Numbered from the stretch's first letter, positions 1 to 10,380 are shown. The stretch: 58,155 nucleotides of DNA from Selenomonas sp. oral taxon 126 (GCF_001683335.1 NZ_CP016201.1:1390662-1448816); one strand, 5' to 3'. The notes: generated by a model not told the origin, from the letters alone. Numbers and translations are program-made.

Positions 1-333
1 ATCGGAGAGCGCGGCGTGAGCATCTCGGGCGGACAGCGTCAGCGCGTAGCGATTGCACGCGCGATTCTGAAAGACCCGCGCATCCTCATCCTCGATGAAG
101 CGACCTCCGCGCTCGACACGGAGAGTGAGAAGATCGTACAGGCGGCGCTTGATAACCTCATGGTCGGTCGCACGAGCTTTGTCATTGCGCATCGTCTCTC
201 GACGGTCTTTCATGCCGACCGTATCTATGTGATCGACAACGGGCGCATTGTGGAGCAGGGGACGCATGAGGAACTGCTCCGAGAGGGCGGGCTCTATCAG
301 CATCTCTATGACATTCAGTTTCGGGGAGAGTGA
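1..333 (+). CDS. msbA: MsbA-type ABC exporter, C-terminal end (partial)
   Basis: This is the last 110 codons of an ABC transporter ATPase domain; the 5' part lies before the window. Visible motifs are the ABC signature SGGQRQR, Walker [13 protein letters not shown] and the H-loop VIAHRLSTV, in the order and spacing of exporter-type proteins. The stop codon overlaps the start of a lipid A/Kdo gene by four bases, and the whole downstream operon builds LPS, so the lipid A flippase MsbA is the natural assignment. MsbA flips core-lipid A across the inner membrane using ATP. The membrane domain is not visible, so another exporter of the same family cannot be excluded. Confidence 0.8.
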   Translation: MGERGVSISGGQRQRVAIARAILKDPRILILDEATSALDTESEKIVQAALDNLMVGRTSFVIAHRLSTVFHADRIYVIDNGRIVEQGTHEELLREGGLYQHLYDIQFRGE

Positions 334-2849
334 GCATGAGATTTCTCTACAATCTAGCGGCAATCCTCATCGTCACCATCATCATACCGATCTTCATGCT
401 GCGCGCCACGCGGGAGCGCGGCTTTGTCGAGCGCATTAAGCAGAGCTTTGGCTTCTACCCGAAGGAGACGATTGAGAAGGTCACAGGGAAAAATGCAATC
501 TGGGTGCATGCGGCATCCGTCGGTGAGATTGTGGCGACGAGCCCGCTCATACGCGAATTTCGCAAGGCGTTCCCGAACAGCCCCATCCTCGTCTCGGTCG
601 TCACAACGGGTGGCTATGAGATGGCGCACCGCATCATCAAGGACGCGGACGCCATCATCTATTTCCCGCTCGACCTGCCCTTCCTCGCTGCGCGCGTCGT
701 GGGGCGCATCCGTCCGCGCGTATTCCTGCCCGTGGAGACGGAGCTCTGGCCGAACTTCCTGAAGAAGGCAAAGCAGCTCGACGTACCCGTCATGATGGTC
801 AACGGGCGCATCAGTGACCGCAGTGTGAAGCAGTACAAGTACCTGATGGGAATGCTGCGTGAGATGATCGGGACTGTGAAATGCTTCGCCATGCAGTCGA
901 GCATCGATGCGGATTACATCATGCGCCTCGGTGCGCCGCGCGAGCTGGTCACGGTGACGGGCAACACGAAATTCGATCAGGCGTATACGAGCGTCAGCCC
1001 CGAGGAACGGGCGGCGCTCATCAAGGAACTGGGGCTCACAGGCGCGAGCCATATCATGATCGCGGGCTCGACGCACCGCGGCGAGGAGGAGCTCGTGCTG
1101 GCGGCGTTCACCGCTGTGCGTGCCGAAGATCCAAATGTGCGGCTCATCATTGCGCCGCGCGAGGTGCTGCGCACGATGGAGGTCGAACACCTCTGCCGCA
1201 AGGCGGGCTTCACCGTCAATACGCGCAAGAATCTCCAAAAGGGCGCAGAGGGCGGCGAGGACATTGTGATCCTCGATACGGTCGGCGAGCTCGGGCGCGT
1301 CTATGGGCTGGGCGATGTCATCTACATCGGCGGCAGCCTCATCCCGCACGGCGGGCACAACATCCTCGAGCCCGCGGCGCACGGCAAGGCGATCATCGTC
1401 GGCAATCAGATGTTCAACTTCAAGGACATCCATGCACTTTTCCGCAACCGCAACGCCGTCGTGACGGTTACGAACGGCGCGGAGCTGACGCGCGAGACCC
1501 TGCGTCTCTTTGGTGACGCCGCCGAGCGCGAGCGGCTCGAGCGCGAGACGCTTGCGATCATCAACGAGAACAAGGGCGCGTCGGCAAAGTCGGCACAGAT
1601 CCTCGTGGATCTGCTTGCGGCGTATGAGGCACGCCGTGCACTGCGCGCGCAGGAACGCATCAGCAATCATCGCGTGCGCGCGACGCAGAAGGTCGCAAAC
1701 TTCCAGACCTACTTTATCGACCTCGTCCATGACAAGGAGGTGCGCGGCATCTCGCGCAGGCTCATCATGGGCGTCTTCTATGCATTCTCGCTCATCTATG
1801 AGCAGCTGGTGAATCTGAAGCTCACAATGTACCGCTGGGGCTGGGTCAAGAAGGAGCAGCTTCCCTGCTTCGTCATCAGCCTCGGCAACGTCACGGTCGG
1901 CGGCACGGGCAAGACGCCGACGGCACAGCATCTCGCGCGTGCGATTGACGCGATGGGATACCGTGTCGTCATTCTGAATCGCGGATACCGTGCAAAGTGG
2001 CGCGGCGAGGTCGGCATTGTCTCCGACGGGCGCACGCTGAAGATGGACGCGGAGACGGCGGGTGATGAGGCGTTTATGCTTGCCAAACATCTGCCCAACG
2101 TGCCTGTGCTCATTGGGCCGCAGCGTGCCGTCACGGGACGCTATGCCATCGAGCATTTCGGCGCGGAGGTGGCGATCCTCGACGACGGGTATCAGCATTG
2201 GCAGCTTGCGCGCGATATGGACATCCTGCTCGTGGATGCGGTGAACGTCTTCGGCAACGGGTATCTCCTGCCGCGCGGAACACTGCGCGAACCGCTCTCG
2301 CATATCGACCGCGCCGATGTCTGCCTCATGACGAAGGTCGACCAGGCGGCACCGGGTGCGATCACGCATATCTGGGAGACGTTCCGCAGCTACAATCAGG
2401 ACGGCATCATCCTCGAGAGCATCCATCAGCCCCGCCAGTTTGTGCGGCTCTCGGACTGGTATGAGGACATCGCGGCGGGCGGCGTGCCTGTCACGGAGAT
2501 GGAGGGGAAGAAGGTGCTCGCGGTCTCCGCGATCGGCAATCCCGCCTCGTTCGAGCAGACGCTTGCCGACCTCGGCGTCGAAATGGTGGAGAGCATGCGC
2601 TATCCCGATCACCACGACTACGGCGAGCGCGATATGGCGGAGGTGCTGTATCGCGCGGAGACGCTCGGCGTCGAGGCGATTGTCATCACCGAGAAGGACG
2701 CGGTGAAGGTGCCGGCGGACGTCGTGCGTGCGAAGTGGCGCGTCCCCATCTATGTGATCTCCGTTGAGGTCACGTTCCAGAAGGGGCGCGAGGAGTTCTT
2801 CCGCAGACTCGAAAAGCAGCTTGCAGCGAAACTCAGACCGGTGTCTTGA
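330..2849 (+). CDS. waaA-lpxK: Fused Kdo transferase / tetraacyldisaccharide 4'-kinase (WaaA-LpxK)
   Basis: A single 839-residue protein joins two enzymes that are normally separate. Residues 1 to about 425 are a WaaA-type glycosyltransferase: an N-terminal membrane anchor, the ASVGEI motif with the likely catalytic Glu, VETELWPNF, and the GT-B sugar-nucleotide motif [13 protein letters not shown]. Residues from about 470 to 839 are LpxK, with the P-loop VGGTGKTPT near residue 524 and the following LNRGYRAKW motif. Together they would phosphorylate the lipid A precursor and add Kdo at the inner membrane. The GTG start overlaps the msbA stop; an ATG two codons later is an alternative. Domain lengths are both close to normal, so the fusion looks functional. 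Confidence 0.93.
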   Translation: MSMRFLYNLAAILIVTIIIPIFMLRATRERGFVERIKQSFGFYPKETIEKVTGKNAIWVHAASVGEIVATSPLIREFRKAFPNSPILVSVVTTGGYEMAHRIIKDADAIIYFPLDLPFLAARVVGRIRPRVFLPVETELWPNFLKKAKQLDVPVMMVNGRISDRSVKQYKYLMGMLREMIGTVKCFAMQSSIDADYIMRLGAPRELVTVTGNTKFDQAYTSVSPEERAALIKELGLTGASHIMIAGSTHRGEEELVLAAFTAVRAEDPNVRLIIAPREVLRTMEVEHLCRKAGFTVNTRKNLQKGAEGGEDIVILDTVGELGRVYGLGDVIYIGGSLIPHGGHNILEPAAHGKAIIVGNQMFNFKDIHALFRNRNAVVTVTNGAELTRETLRLFGDAAERERLERETLAIINENKGASAKSAQILVDLLAAYEARRALRAQERISNHRVRATQKVANFQTYFIDLVHDKEVRGISRRLIMGVFYAFSLIYEQLVNLKLTMYRWGWVKKEQLPCFVISLGNVTVGGTGKTPTAQHLARAIDAMGYRVVILNRGYRAKWRGEVGIVSDGRTLKMDAETAGDEAFMLAKHLPNVPVLIGPQRAVTGRYAIEHFGAEVAILDDGYQHWQLARDMDILLVDAVNVFGNGYLLPRGTLREPLSHIDRADVCLMTKVDQAAPGAITHIWETFRSYNQDGIILESIHQPRQFVRLSDWYEDIAAGGVPVTEMEGKKVLAVSAIGNPASFEQTLADLGVEMVESMRYPDHHDYGERDMAEVLYRAETLGVEAIVITEKDAVKVPADVVRAKWRVPIYVISVEVTFQKGREEFFRRLEKQLAAKLRPVS

Positions 2850-2875
2850 GGTGTTATCCAAAGGAAGCTGCTCTC

Positions 2876-3133
2876 GGAGCGCCCCTTTCGTCACGCCTGC
2901 GGCGTGCCACTTCCCCCGTTGCGACGGGGGAAGCTAATATGCCGTAATGCAAAGCCTCCCCCGTTGCTGACCTGTCCAAGAAGCAAGTCCGAAAGGACGC
3001 AGCTGATTGGGCAACAGGTCGTATGGGAAAACGTCCCAAGAACACAAGCGTTAGCGAAGTGTGATTGGATGACGTTGACCGCTCGACACGGGGGAGGGGG
3101 ATCGCGTAAGCGGTGGTAGGGGCGCTTTGAGCG
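2876..3133. repeat. Compound palindromic repeat (REP-like) in the 400-bp gap before kdsB
   Basis: The 400 bases between lpxK and kdsB hold no convincing gene. They contain GC-rich palindromic arms: one at 2879-2933 with GCGCCCCTT followed by a CCCCCGT/ACGGGGG hairpin, and an inverted arm at 3092-3133 ending AGGGGCGCTTTGAGCG. The two arms are separated by an insert of about 111 bp (2967-3077) bracketed by the 5-mer CGTTG at 2962 and 3073. A closely related copy lies inside the prophage parB gene at 35549-35608. This indicates a dispersed repeat family, perhaps with a second element nested in this copy. Confidence 0.7.
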
Positions 3134-3249
3134 TCTGGACAGGAAAAACAAAGGGCTGTGTGCGAGGCGCTCCTCTGTGTCTTGCGTTCTAAGCAAAATC
3201 TTTCTATGGAATTCACAGATCCATGCCTATGCATTATAGAGGTGATCGC

Positions 3250-3984
3250 ATGAAGGTTCTCTGCATTATTCCCGCGCGCTACGCATCCACGCGTCTGCCG
3301 GGCAAGCCCCTGCGCGACATTGCGGGTAAGCCCATGATCGTGCGCGTCTATGAGCGCGCCGTGCGGGCGCGGCTCGTGCAGGATGTCGTCGTTGCAACGG
3401 ACGACGAGCGCATCCTCGCTGCCGTCGAGGAGCACGGTGGACGCGCCGTCATGACGCGCGCCGACCATGCGACGGGGACGGACCGACTCGCCGAGGTCGC
3501 GGAGAAAATGATGGACTATGACCTCATCATCAACGTGCAGGGCGACGAACCACTCATCGACCCCGCCGTGATCGACGCGCTCGTCGAGCCGTTTCTCGCG
3601 GACGAGTGCCTGCCGATGGCGACGGCAAAGACCCTGCTCACGGACGAGGAGGAGATGGCGAACCCGAACAACGTCAAGGTCATCACCGACCAACGCGGCA
3701 ACGCGCTCTACTTCTCCCGTGCGTGCATTCCCTACGCGCGCAATCCGGGCGCAAAGGTATACAAGCACATCGGCATCTACGCCTATCGCCGCGACTTCCT
3801 GCTTGCGTATGCGCGCATGGCGCAGACCCCACTCGAACTCTCCGAGTCCCTCGAGCAGCTGCGCGCGCTCGAGAACGGACACACAATCCGCGTCATTGAG
3901 ACGGACGCCGTCTTTATCGGCGTCGATACCGAGGAGGATCTTGCAGCTGTCAATGAAGTTTACTGCAGAGAAGGCATTTATTGA
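3250..3984 (+). CDS. kdsB: 3-deoxy-manno-octulosonate cytidylyltransferase (CMP-Kdo synthetase)
   Basis: The protein activates Kdo with CTP to give CMP-Kdo, the donor used by WaaA. It is 244 residues, the usual KdsB length, and begins with the nucleotide-binding motif IIPARYASTRLPGKPL; the conserved NVQGDEPLI metal/nucleotide motif and the DTEEDL motif near the C-terminus are present. The start at 3250 is chosen because GAGGTGA lies just upstream and the protein begins exactly at the family N-terminus; an in-frame ATG at 3223 would add nine unsupported residues. It opens the Kdo-synthesis block that continues with kdsA, kdsD and kdsC. Confidence 0.96.
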   Translation: MKVLCIIPARYASTRLPGKPLRDIAGKPMIVRVYERAVRARLVQDVVVATDDERILAAVEEHGGRAVMTRADHATGTDRLAEVAEKMMDYDLIINVQGDEPLIDPAVIDALVEPFLADECLPMATAKTLLTDEEEMANPNNVKVITDQRGNALYFSRACIPYARNPGAKVYKHIGIYAYRRDFLLAYARMAQTPLELSESLEQLRALENGHTIRVIETDAVFIGVDTEEDLAAVNEVYCREGIY

Positions 3985-4009
3985 CCTCTGCGCGCGAAAA
4001 CTTTATAAT
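3981..4009 (+). promoter_or_regulatory. Sigma-70-type promoter upstream of kdsA
   Basis: TTGACC at 3981-3986 and TATAAT at 4004-4009 are separated by 17 bases, a near-ideal housekeeping promoter. The -35 box overlaps the kdsB stop codon. It would start a transcript covering kdsA and probably the genes through lptB. Confidence 0.75.
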
Positions 4010-4073
4010 AAGTGTAAATTCCGTGTGTGTTCATGCGGGTGACAGTATATGATTGTTGAAAGGAGCCATGAAG

Positions 4074-4901
4074 ATGAACAAAGTGAAGCTGGCGAATTTT
4101 GAGATCGGCGGAGGTGAGCCGCTGGTGCTCCTCGCGGGACCCTGTGTCCTCGAAGGACTCGAGCGCTCGCTCATGATCGGACGCGGCATCAAGGAGATCG
4201 CGGATCGTCTTGGCATTCCCTACGTATTCAAGGCATCCTTTGACAAGGCGAACCGCTCTGCCTACCATAGCTTCCGCGGCCCCGGGCTCGAGGAGGGCGT
4301 GAAGATCCTCGGTACGATCCGTGCGGAGCTCGGCGTGCCCGTCGTCACCGACATTCACGAGACTTGTCAGGCGGAGCCCGTCGCAAAGGTTGCGGACATC
4401 CTGCAGATTCCTGCATTCCTCTCGCGGCAGACCGACCTTCTCCATGCGGCGGCACAGACGGGCGCCATCGTCAACGTGAAGAAGGGGCAGTTCCTCTCGC
4501 CGAACGATATGCGCAACGTCGTCGACAAGATCCACGAGAGCGGCAGTGACCGCATCCTCCTCACGGAGCGCGGCGAGAGCTTCGGCTACAACAACCTCGT
4601 CGTCGATATGCGCTCCTTCCCCATCATGCGCAGCTTCGGCTATCCCGTCATCTTCGACGGGACGCACAGCGTGCAGCTGCCGGGCGGCGCGGGCACGAGC
4701 TCGGGCGGACAGCGCGAGTATGTCGAGTACCTTGTGCGCGCAGCTGTCGGCGCGGGCGTCGACGGACTCTTCCTCGAGGTGCATGACAACCCGCCCGAGG
4801 CACTGTCGGACGGGGCGAACATGGTCTATCTCGACAAACTCGAAGACCTCCTGAAGGATGCCCTCGCCATCTACGAGATTGTACGCAAAAAGCTGAAATA
4901 G
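4074..4901 (+). CDS. kdsA: 2-dehydro-3-deoxyphosphooctonate aldolase (Kdo-8-phosphate synthase)
   Basis: The enzyme condenses arabinose-5-phosphate with phosphoenolpyruvate to Kdo-8-phosphate in the cytoplasm. Family motifs are clear: LAGPCVLEG near the N-terminus, [17 protein letters not shown], and [11 protein letters not shown]. The length of 275 residues is normal. ATG codons at 4068 and 4074 are both in frame; the Shine-Dalgarno GGAG at 4062-4065 is 8 bases from 4074 but only 2 from 4068, so 4074 is preferred. The substrate is supplied by the next gene, kdsD, and the product is dephosphorylated by kdsC. Confidence 0.96.
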   Translation: MNKVKLANFEIGGGEPLVLLAGPCVLEGLERSLMIGRGIKEIADRLGIPYVFKASFDKANRSAYHSFRGPGLEEGVKILGTIRAELGVPVVTDIHETCQAEPVAKVADILQIPAFLSRQTDLLHAAAQTGAIVNVKKGQFLSPNDMRNVVDKIHESGSDRILLTERGESFGYNNLVVDMRSFPIMRSFGYPVIFDGTHSVQLPGGAGTSSGGQREYVEYLVRAAVGAGVDGLFLEVHDNPPEALSDGANMVYLDKLEDLLKDALAIYEIVRKKLK

Positions 4902-4910
4902 GAGAGACAT

Positions 4911-5888
4911 ATGGCACAGAGCATTCGCGAAAAGGCAATCGAGACGATTCAGCTTGAGGCGCAGGCAGTCGCGCAGCTCGCGGAGCGGATCGACGCGGAC
5001 TTCGAGGCGGCGGTGCGCGCGATTTTGGACTGTAAGGCGCGCGTTGTCGTCACGGGCATGGGCAAATCCGGGCACGTCGGGCGCAAGATTGCGGCGACCC
5101 TTGCGAGCACGGGCACGCCGTCCTTCTTCATGCACCCCGCCGAGGCGTTTCACGGCGACCTCGGCATGGTGACGGCGGACGACATCGTTATCGCCATCTC
5201 GAACAGCGGCGAGTCGAACGAGGTCGTAAATATCCTCTCGATCATCCACCGCATCGGCGCGCGGATTGTCGCCATGTGCGGCAGGCGCAAATCCCAGCTC
5301 GGACGCAGCGCGGACTTCTACATCGACATCGGCGTCGAGCGCGAGGCGTGCCCTCTGGGACTCGCACCGACCAGCTCCACGACAGCGACGCTCGCAATGG
5401 GCGATGCGATTGCAATGGCGCTCATGGAGGCGCGTGACTTCAAGAAGGAGGACTATGCACTCTTCCACCCGGGCGGCGCACTCGGGCGCAAGCTGCTCCT
5501 CACGGTTGCAAACGTCATGCACACGGGTGAGGAGAAACCAGTCGTTTCCTATCACACGACGGCAAAGGATGCACTCTTTGTCATGACGGACAAGGGGCTC
5601 GGCGCTGTGTCCGTGGTTGACGCGGACGGCAAATTCATCGGACTCGTCACGGACGGCATCATCCGCCGCGCGCTTGCGAAGGACTACAACTTCCTCGACA
5701 AGGATGTGGAGAGCATCATGTTTGCCACGCCGCTCACGATTGCGCCCGATAAGATGGCGGCGGCGGCGCTCTCCGTCATGGAGAAGCATCAGCCGCGTCC
5801 CGTCACCGTCCTGCCCGTCGTCGATGCGGCGGGCGTACCCGTCGGCATCGTCCATCTGACCGACCTCCTGCGGCAGGGGGTCGTCTGA
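4911..5888 (+). CDS. kdsD: Arabinose-5-phosphate isomerase
   Basis: It converts ribulose-5-phosphate to arabinose-5-phosphate, the first committed step to Kdo. The 325-residue protein has a SIS sugar-isomerase domain (motifs GMGKSGHVGRKIAATLASTG and SNSGESNE) at residues about 40-170, followed by two CBS domains from about 205 to the end. Length and architecture match KdsD/KpsF. It lies 9 bp after kdsA and its stop overlaps the kdsC start by one base, so the genes are probably cotranscribed and translationally coupled. Confidence 0.95.
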   Translation: MAQSIREKAIETIQLEAQAVAQLAERIDADFEAAVRAILDCKARVVVTGMGKSGHVGRKIAATLASTGTPSFFMHPAEAFHGDLGMVTADDIVIAISNSGESNEVVNILSIIHRIGARIVAMCGRRKSQLGRSADFYIDIGVEREACPLGLAPTSSTTATLAMGDAIAMALMEARDFKKEDYALFHPGGALGRKLLLTVANVMHTGEEKPVVSYHTTAKDALFVMTDKGLGAVSVVDADGKFIGLVTDGIIRRALAKDYNFLDKDVESIMFATPLTIAPDKMAAAALSVMEKHQPRPVTVLPVVDAAGVPVGIVHLTDLLRQGVV

Positions 5889-6445
5889 TGCCAATTCGGG
5901 AGAATGCGATTGCGCGTGCAAAGCAAATCAAATGCGTGATCCTCGACGTGGACGGCGTGCTCACGGACGGGGGCATCTACGTCGCGCCCGACGGGAGTGA
6001 GCTCTACAAGCCCTTCTTTGCGCGAGACGGACTCGCCATTACACTGGCGCACAAGGTGGGCATTGTGCCCGCTATCATCACGGGGCGCGCCTCGTCCATT
6101 GTGGAGAATCGCGCGCGTGAGCTGCACATCGAGCTTGTCTATCAAGGCAAGCTCGACAAGCGCGATGCCTATGCGGACATCAAGGCGAAGACGGGACTGA
6201 GCGACGAGGAGATTGCCTATATTGGCGACGACATTGTCGATCTCCCCATCATGCGCATGGTCGGGCTGCCGTGTGCCGTGGGCGACGCCGTGCCCGAGGT
6301 GAAGGAGGTCGCGCAGATCATTGCGTCGGCTTCGGGCGGACGCGGTGCTGTGCGCGAAATTTACGAGATCATCCTAAAGACACAGGGGCTTTGGGATCGT
6401 GTGCTCACCGTATTTCAGACGGACAGCGATGGCGCTGCTCAGTAG
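5888..6445 (+). CDS. kdsC: 3-deoxy-manno-octulosonate-8-phosphatase
   Basis: This is a HAD-family phosphatase of the small capless tetrameric type that removes phosphate from Kdo-8-phosphate. The nucleophile motif DVDGVLTDG is near residue 20, the second motif TGRAS near 60, and the metal-binding GDDIVDLP near 115. The 185-residue length is typical of KdsC. The ATG shares a base with the kdsD stop. Between them, kdsD, kdsA, kdsC and kdsB form the complete Kdo-activation pathway within this operon. Confidence 0.95.
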   Translation: MPIRENAIARAKQIKCVILDVDGVLTDGGIYVAPDGSELYKPFFARDGLAITLAHKVGIVPAIITGRASSIVENRARELHIELVYQGKLDKRDAYADIKAKTGLSDEEIAYIGDDIVDLPIMRMVGLPCAVGDAVPEVKEVAQIIASASGGRGAVREIYEIILKTQGLWDRVLTVFQTDSDGAAQ

Positions 6446-6465
6446 CGCAGAGAGGAGGTGCGGCA

Positions 6466-7380
6466 GTGCTCTATAATACGCTCATGTTTCTCAGCTGGCT
6501 TGCGTGCCGTACGCCGCGCCCCCTCCTGCTCGGTGCGGGCTGGGTGCTCGGCAATCTTTACTATCTCCTGATTCCGAAGATGCGCCGCCGCTCTGTGGAG
6601 CATATGATGCCTGCGCTCGGCATTGACGAGCGGGAGGCAAAGCGGCTCGTGCGCGCCTCCTTTATCAATATGGCGCGCAATGTCCTCGACATCCTCGCGA
6701 TGCCCATGCTGAACGAGAAGAATCTCAACGACTACATCGAGATCGACCATCTCGAGCGCATGCAGGAGGCACTTGCCGAGGGGCACGGTGTCGTCGTGCT
6801 CACGGGTCATGTCGGCTGCTGGGAGTGGCTCTCGGCGGCGTTCACACTGAACGGCATCCCCGTCAGCGCGATTGCAAAGCCGCAGCCGAACATCCAGTAC
6901 ACGCGTGTGCTCGACGATCTGCGCGCGACCATCCACGTCGAGATCTTCTCGCGCGGTACGAGCGAGCTGATCGCGGCGGCGCGTGCGCTGAAGCGCGGGC
7001 GGTTGCTCGGCTTTCTCGCCGATCAGGACGGCGGCCCCGGCGGCGCGTTTATCGAGTTCCTTGGGCGCACGGCGTCGACGCCGCTCGGCCCTGCGGTCTT
7101 TTCGCGCAAGTTCAAATCGCCCGTCGTGCCCGCATTTATCCTGCGTCAGCCGAATGGAAAGCACAAGGTCATCGTTGGCGAGATCATGCGCTGCCCAAAT
7201 ACGGGGGACAGCGACCGCGACCTCCACGAATTCACCGTGCAGATGACGGTAATCGTCGAGCGCATCATCCGCGAGAATCCGACGCAGTGGATCTGGTTTC
7301 AGAAGCGTTGGAACACCCCGCCCGAGGAGCAGAAGACGGGCAAGCATCACGTATCGGCAGCAGCGAAGGAGGGGGATTGA
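6466..7380 (+). CDS. lpxL: Lipid A biosynthesis acyltransferase (LpxL/HtrB family)
   Basis: This 304-residue inner-membrane enzyme transfers a secondary acyl chain to Kdo-lipid A. It has a short N-terminal hydrophobic segment, the catalytic HX4E motif in GHVGCWEW near residue 113, and the conserved DQDGG and WQ/FQKRW-type C-terminal motif (WIWFQKRWN). GTG at 6466 is chosen because AGAGGAGGTG lies 5-6 bases upstream and the protein then starts at the family's membrane anchor; the open frame extends further upstream only through kdsC. Assignment to LpxL rather than LpxM or LpxP is not possible from sequence alone. Confidence 0.9.
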   Translation: MLYNTLMFLSWLACRTPRPLLLGAGWVLGNLYYLLIPKMRRRSVEHMMPALGIDEREAKRLVRASFINMARNVLDILAMPMLNEKNLNDYIEIDHLERMQEALAEGHGVVVLTGHVGCWEWLSAAFTLNGIPVSAIAKPQPNIQYTRVLDDLRATIHVEIFSRGTSELIAAARALKRGRLLGFLADQDGGPGGAFIEFLGRTASTPLGPAVFSRKFKSPVVPAFILRQPNGKHKVIVGEIMRCPNTGDSDRDLHEFTVQMTVIVERIIRENPTQWIWFQKRWNTPPEEQKTGKHHVSAAAKEGD

Positions 7381-7925
7381 TGGCGCAGAGCAAATGGCTC
7401 TATGGCGGCGGTGCCGCCCTCCTCGCCGGACTCATCGTGTGGGCGATTACAAGCGTGCCCGAGATTCCGGAGCAGACGGATGAACCGCAGGGTTCCCGCA
7501 TTATGTCCTATGCGGACAATACGCTCAGCGAGGAACGCGACGGGCGTACCGTCTGGGAGATGACCGCTTCGCAGGTGAATGTCGACATCGATACCAACGA
7601 TACGAGCATGGTGCAGATCGATGGGACATTCTACACGGAGGACGGGCGCAGCCTCACGCTCAAGGCGGCGGAGGGGCGCATGGACAGCAAGACCCACGAT
7701 ATTGTGGTCACGGGCAGCATCGAGGCACAGACAAGTGACGGCGCGAGCCTGCGTGCAAAGGAGCTGCGGTGGACGGCGGCAGAGGGCAGTCTCAGCGCCG
7801 AGGGGGATGCCGTTCTCGTACGCGATGATATTCGTGCGACGGGCGACCGCATTGTGAGCACGGACGGCTTTCAGAAATTCAGCGTGATTGGCAACGCTCG
7901 TATAGAAAAAGGTGGGGCGAAATGA
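7380..7925 (+). CDS. lptC: LptC-like LPS export periplasmic protein
   Basis: The 181-residue protein has a single N-terminal transmembrane anchor (residues about 8-25) and a periplasmic region made of beta-rich repeats with the pattern of the LptC/OstA fold. It would pass LPS from the LptB2FG transporter to LptA. The ATG overlaps the lpxL stop and its own stop overlaps the lptA start, so it sits in the usual lptC-lptA-lptB order. Sequence conservation in LptC is weak, and part of the assignment rests on gene order. Confidence 0.85.
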   Translation: MAQSKWLYGGGAALLAGLIVWAITSVPEIPEQTDEPQGSRIMSYADNTLSEERDGRTVWEMTASQVNVDIDTNDTSMVQIDGTFYTEDGRSLTLKAAEGRMDSKTHDIVVTGSIEAQTSDGASLRAKELRWTAAEGSLSAEGDAVLVRDDIRATGDRIVSTDGFQKFSVIGNARIEKGGAK

Positions 7926-8617
7926 CGAAGAAGAAACTCTATCGGGGCATCCTCGTGCTGCTTGCGGCGGGGGCACTCTCCGCGGCGGCATCGGCAGCAC
8001 AGCAGGGCACGGAGCCGACGAATCTCTCGGCGGACAGCCTCACCTATGACACGCAGACGGGACTCATCACAGCGGAGACGAATGTTCGTATGGAGGAGGG
8101 GACGGGCTGGGTCACAGGCGCGCGTGCAACGTATAATACCAAGACCGAGGAGGGCACGGTCGAGGGCGGTGTCCGCGCCGTGCGCGACGATATGGACCTC
8201 TCCTGTGAGCGGCTTTCGGGCGTTGGACAGGATCATTGGCAGGCGTCGGGCAGCGTCCACATGACGAAGGCGGGGCGCACGTTCACGGGGGCAGAGGTCG
8301 ACTACTACCCCTCTCAGAACGACTATGTCCTCGCCTCATCCGGCGGAACGATCACGAGTGCCGATGGCACGCTCACGGCAGATCGCCTTGAGGGCTGGAT
8401 GAAGGAAAATCGCTTTGTCGGCACGGGGAGCGCACACATCATTAGCCCGCCGCGCGATCTCGAGGGCGGCGGCGACCGCATGGAGTATTTTGGCAGCGTG
8501 GACAGACCCTACGTCGTGCTCGATGGGAATGCGTGGGTATTTCAAGGCAACAACATGGCGCACAGCAATCATATGACCGTCTATCTTTCGGACGACGGCA
8601 ATGCCGTGACCGAGTGA
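7922..8617 (+). CDS. lptA: LptA-like LPS transport protein
   Basis: A secreted 231-residue protein with a signal peptide ending in ASA near residue 24, followed by OstA-type repeats (for example NLSADSLTYD, GLITAETNVRM, TFTGAEVDYYP). LptA forms the periplasmic bridge along which LPS slides to the outer-membrane LptDE complex. The start overlaps the lptC stop by four bases (ATGA). The family assignment follows from both the beta-jellyroll repeat pattern and position between lptC and lptB. Confidence 0.88.
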   Translation: MTKKKLYRGILVLLAAGALSAAASAAQQGTEPTNLSADSLTYDTQTGLITAETNVRMEEGTGWVTGARATYNTKTEEGTVEGGVRAVRDDMDLSCERLSGVGQDHWQASGSVHMTKAGRTFTGAEVDYYPSQNDYVLASSGGTITSADGTLTADRLEGWMKENRFVGTGSAHIISPPRDLEGGGDRMEYFGSVDRPYVVLDGNAWVFQGNNMAHSNHMTVYLSDDGNAVTE

Positions 8618-8629
8618 GGGGGCTTGAAC

Positions 8630-9349
<720 letters not shown>

Positions 9350-9353
9350 ACGC

Positions 9354-9386
9354 AAAAAAAGCCGATCTATTGCAGGTCGGCTTTTC
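9354..9386. terminator. Bidirectional terminator between lptB and the flavoprotein gene
   Basis: A nine-base-pair stem (AGCCGATCT at 9360-9368 with AGGTCGGCT at 9374-9382) with a 5-base loop is flanked by A7 on the left and a short T run on the right. It can end the rightward LPS operon and the converging leftward gene. Confidence 0.8.
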
Positions 9387-9409
9387 TATTGGAGAGATAC
9401 AATCGCGCT

Positions 9410-9991
9410 TTACTTGATAAAATTTGTCTTATGGTAATCAGGGGGATTCGGCGCGTCGATTCCCGCAGCTTTGCCGGCTGCGATACATTTCAGCATCCAT
9501 GCCATATTCTTGCCGAGCTGCCTCATGATGCCGACGCCCTCTTCGTCTTTCATGACATCCTCGGGCGTGTAGCCGTGCACCATCGGCCAGTAGCTTGAGG
9601 AGACGATCGGCATTTCGTTGATTGCAGGATACTTTGCGAGTACATCCAATGTGGCAGTCGTTCCGGCGCGCCGCGCAGATGCAACAATCGCTGCGGGTTT
9701 GCAGCGCATCTTGTCGCGGTGACTCCCGAATAAATGGTCGAGAACGAGCTTGATCTCTCCTGTGAGCGAAGCGTAGTACACGGGTGATCCAAAGACGAAG
9801 CCGTCTGCTTCGTCACATTTTTCTCCCAAGGATTTTATGAGTGCATCCAGATTCCCGTTTACAGCATCCCTGCCGACGAAGACAATTTCAGCGTCAATGC
9901 CTTCCTCTTTGAGGCTGTCCCCTATGATGGAGAGTGCCGTGTAGGTGCAGCAGTGCTCTCTGCGGCTGCCGTTGATCATCAATACTTTCAT
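9410..9991 (-). CDS. Flavodoxin-like NADPH-dependent FMN reductase / iron-sulfur flavoprotein family
   Basis: The 193-residue protein starts with the flavin phosphate-binding motif INGSRREHCCTYTAL and has the second flavin motif FGSPVYYASLTGEIK near residue 85. These place it in the NADPH-dependent FMN reductase / multimeric flavodoxin family. The Cys pair near residues 14-15 resembles the cluster-binding start of iron-sulfur flavoproteins, but spacing is not complete enough to claim a cluster. It is a monocistronic leftward gene. The physiological electron acceptor cannot be read from sequence. Confidence 0.8.
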   Translation of the reverse strand: MKVLMINGSRREHCCTYTALSIIGDSLKEEGIDAEIVFVGRDAVNGNLDALIKSLGEKCDEADGFVFGSPVYYASLTGEIKLVLDHLFGSHRDKMRCKPAAIVASARRAGTTATLDVLAKYPAINEMPIVSSSYWPMVHGYTPEDVMKDEEGVGIMRQLGKNMAWMLKCIAAGKAAGIDAPNPPDYHKTNFIK

Positions 9992-10076
9992 GATATGCCT
10001 CCTTTTGTTTGGCTTGTCCTATAAAAATGCAGCTCGTCTCTCGATGGAGATAAGCCGCGTTTGTATGCCTGATGAT

Positions 10077-10370
10077 TCATAGAGCAAGGCTGTCATAGGT
10101 GTAGCTGTGCTCGTAGACAAATTCGGGTGCAATATCGATTTCCCCATTGTTCCATGTGATTACGCCATGAAAGAGTACGGGATGTCGGAATATCTCGTCA
10201 TTGGCAAGTGGTTCGAACGCCGCACCTTTTAGCAGCGTTGTGTCAAATAGACGCTTTTCACCTGTCGAAAAGGTGACGAGCATCATGCCACCACCCAGGG
10301 GCTTTGCCTCGACTATCTTTATATCGTCCTGCAGTTCTCCTGCGTAGCATACATCGTCTTTGATATACAT
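10077..10370 (-). CDS. DUF2442-like protein
   Basis: A 97-residue protein of the DUF2442 type, with the typical core (VTFSTGEKRLFDTTLL, followed by a PVLFHGVITW-like strand and a DIAPEFVYE ending). It starts 10 bases after the DUF4160 gene's stop and has GAGGTG as its ribosome site. DUF4160/DUF2442 pairs are common and have been suggested to behave as toxin-antitoxin systems; no activity can be seen in the sequence itself. Confidence 0.75.
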   Translation of the reverse strand: MYIKDDVCYAGELQDDIKIVEAKPLGGGMMLVTFSTGEKRLFDTTLLKGAAFEPLANDEIFRHPVLFHGVITWNNGEIDIAPEFVYEHSYTYDSLAL

Positions 10371-10380
10371 GGATTACACC

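Noticed and set aside
354..2894. 846-codon open frame on the minus strand opposite waaA-lpxK
   Set aside because: GC-rich codon bias of the real gene removes stops from the opposite frame. The translation is Arg/His/Leu-rich, without domains, and has no ribosome site.
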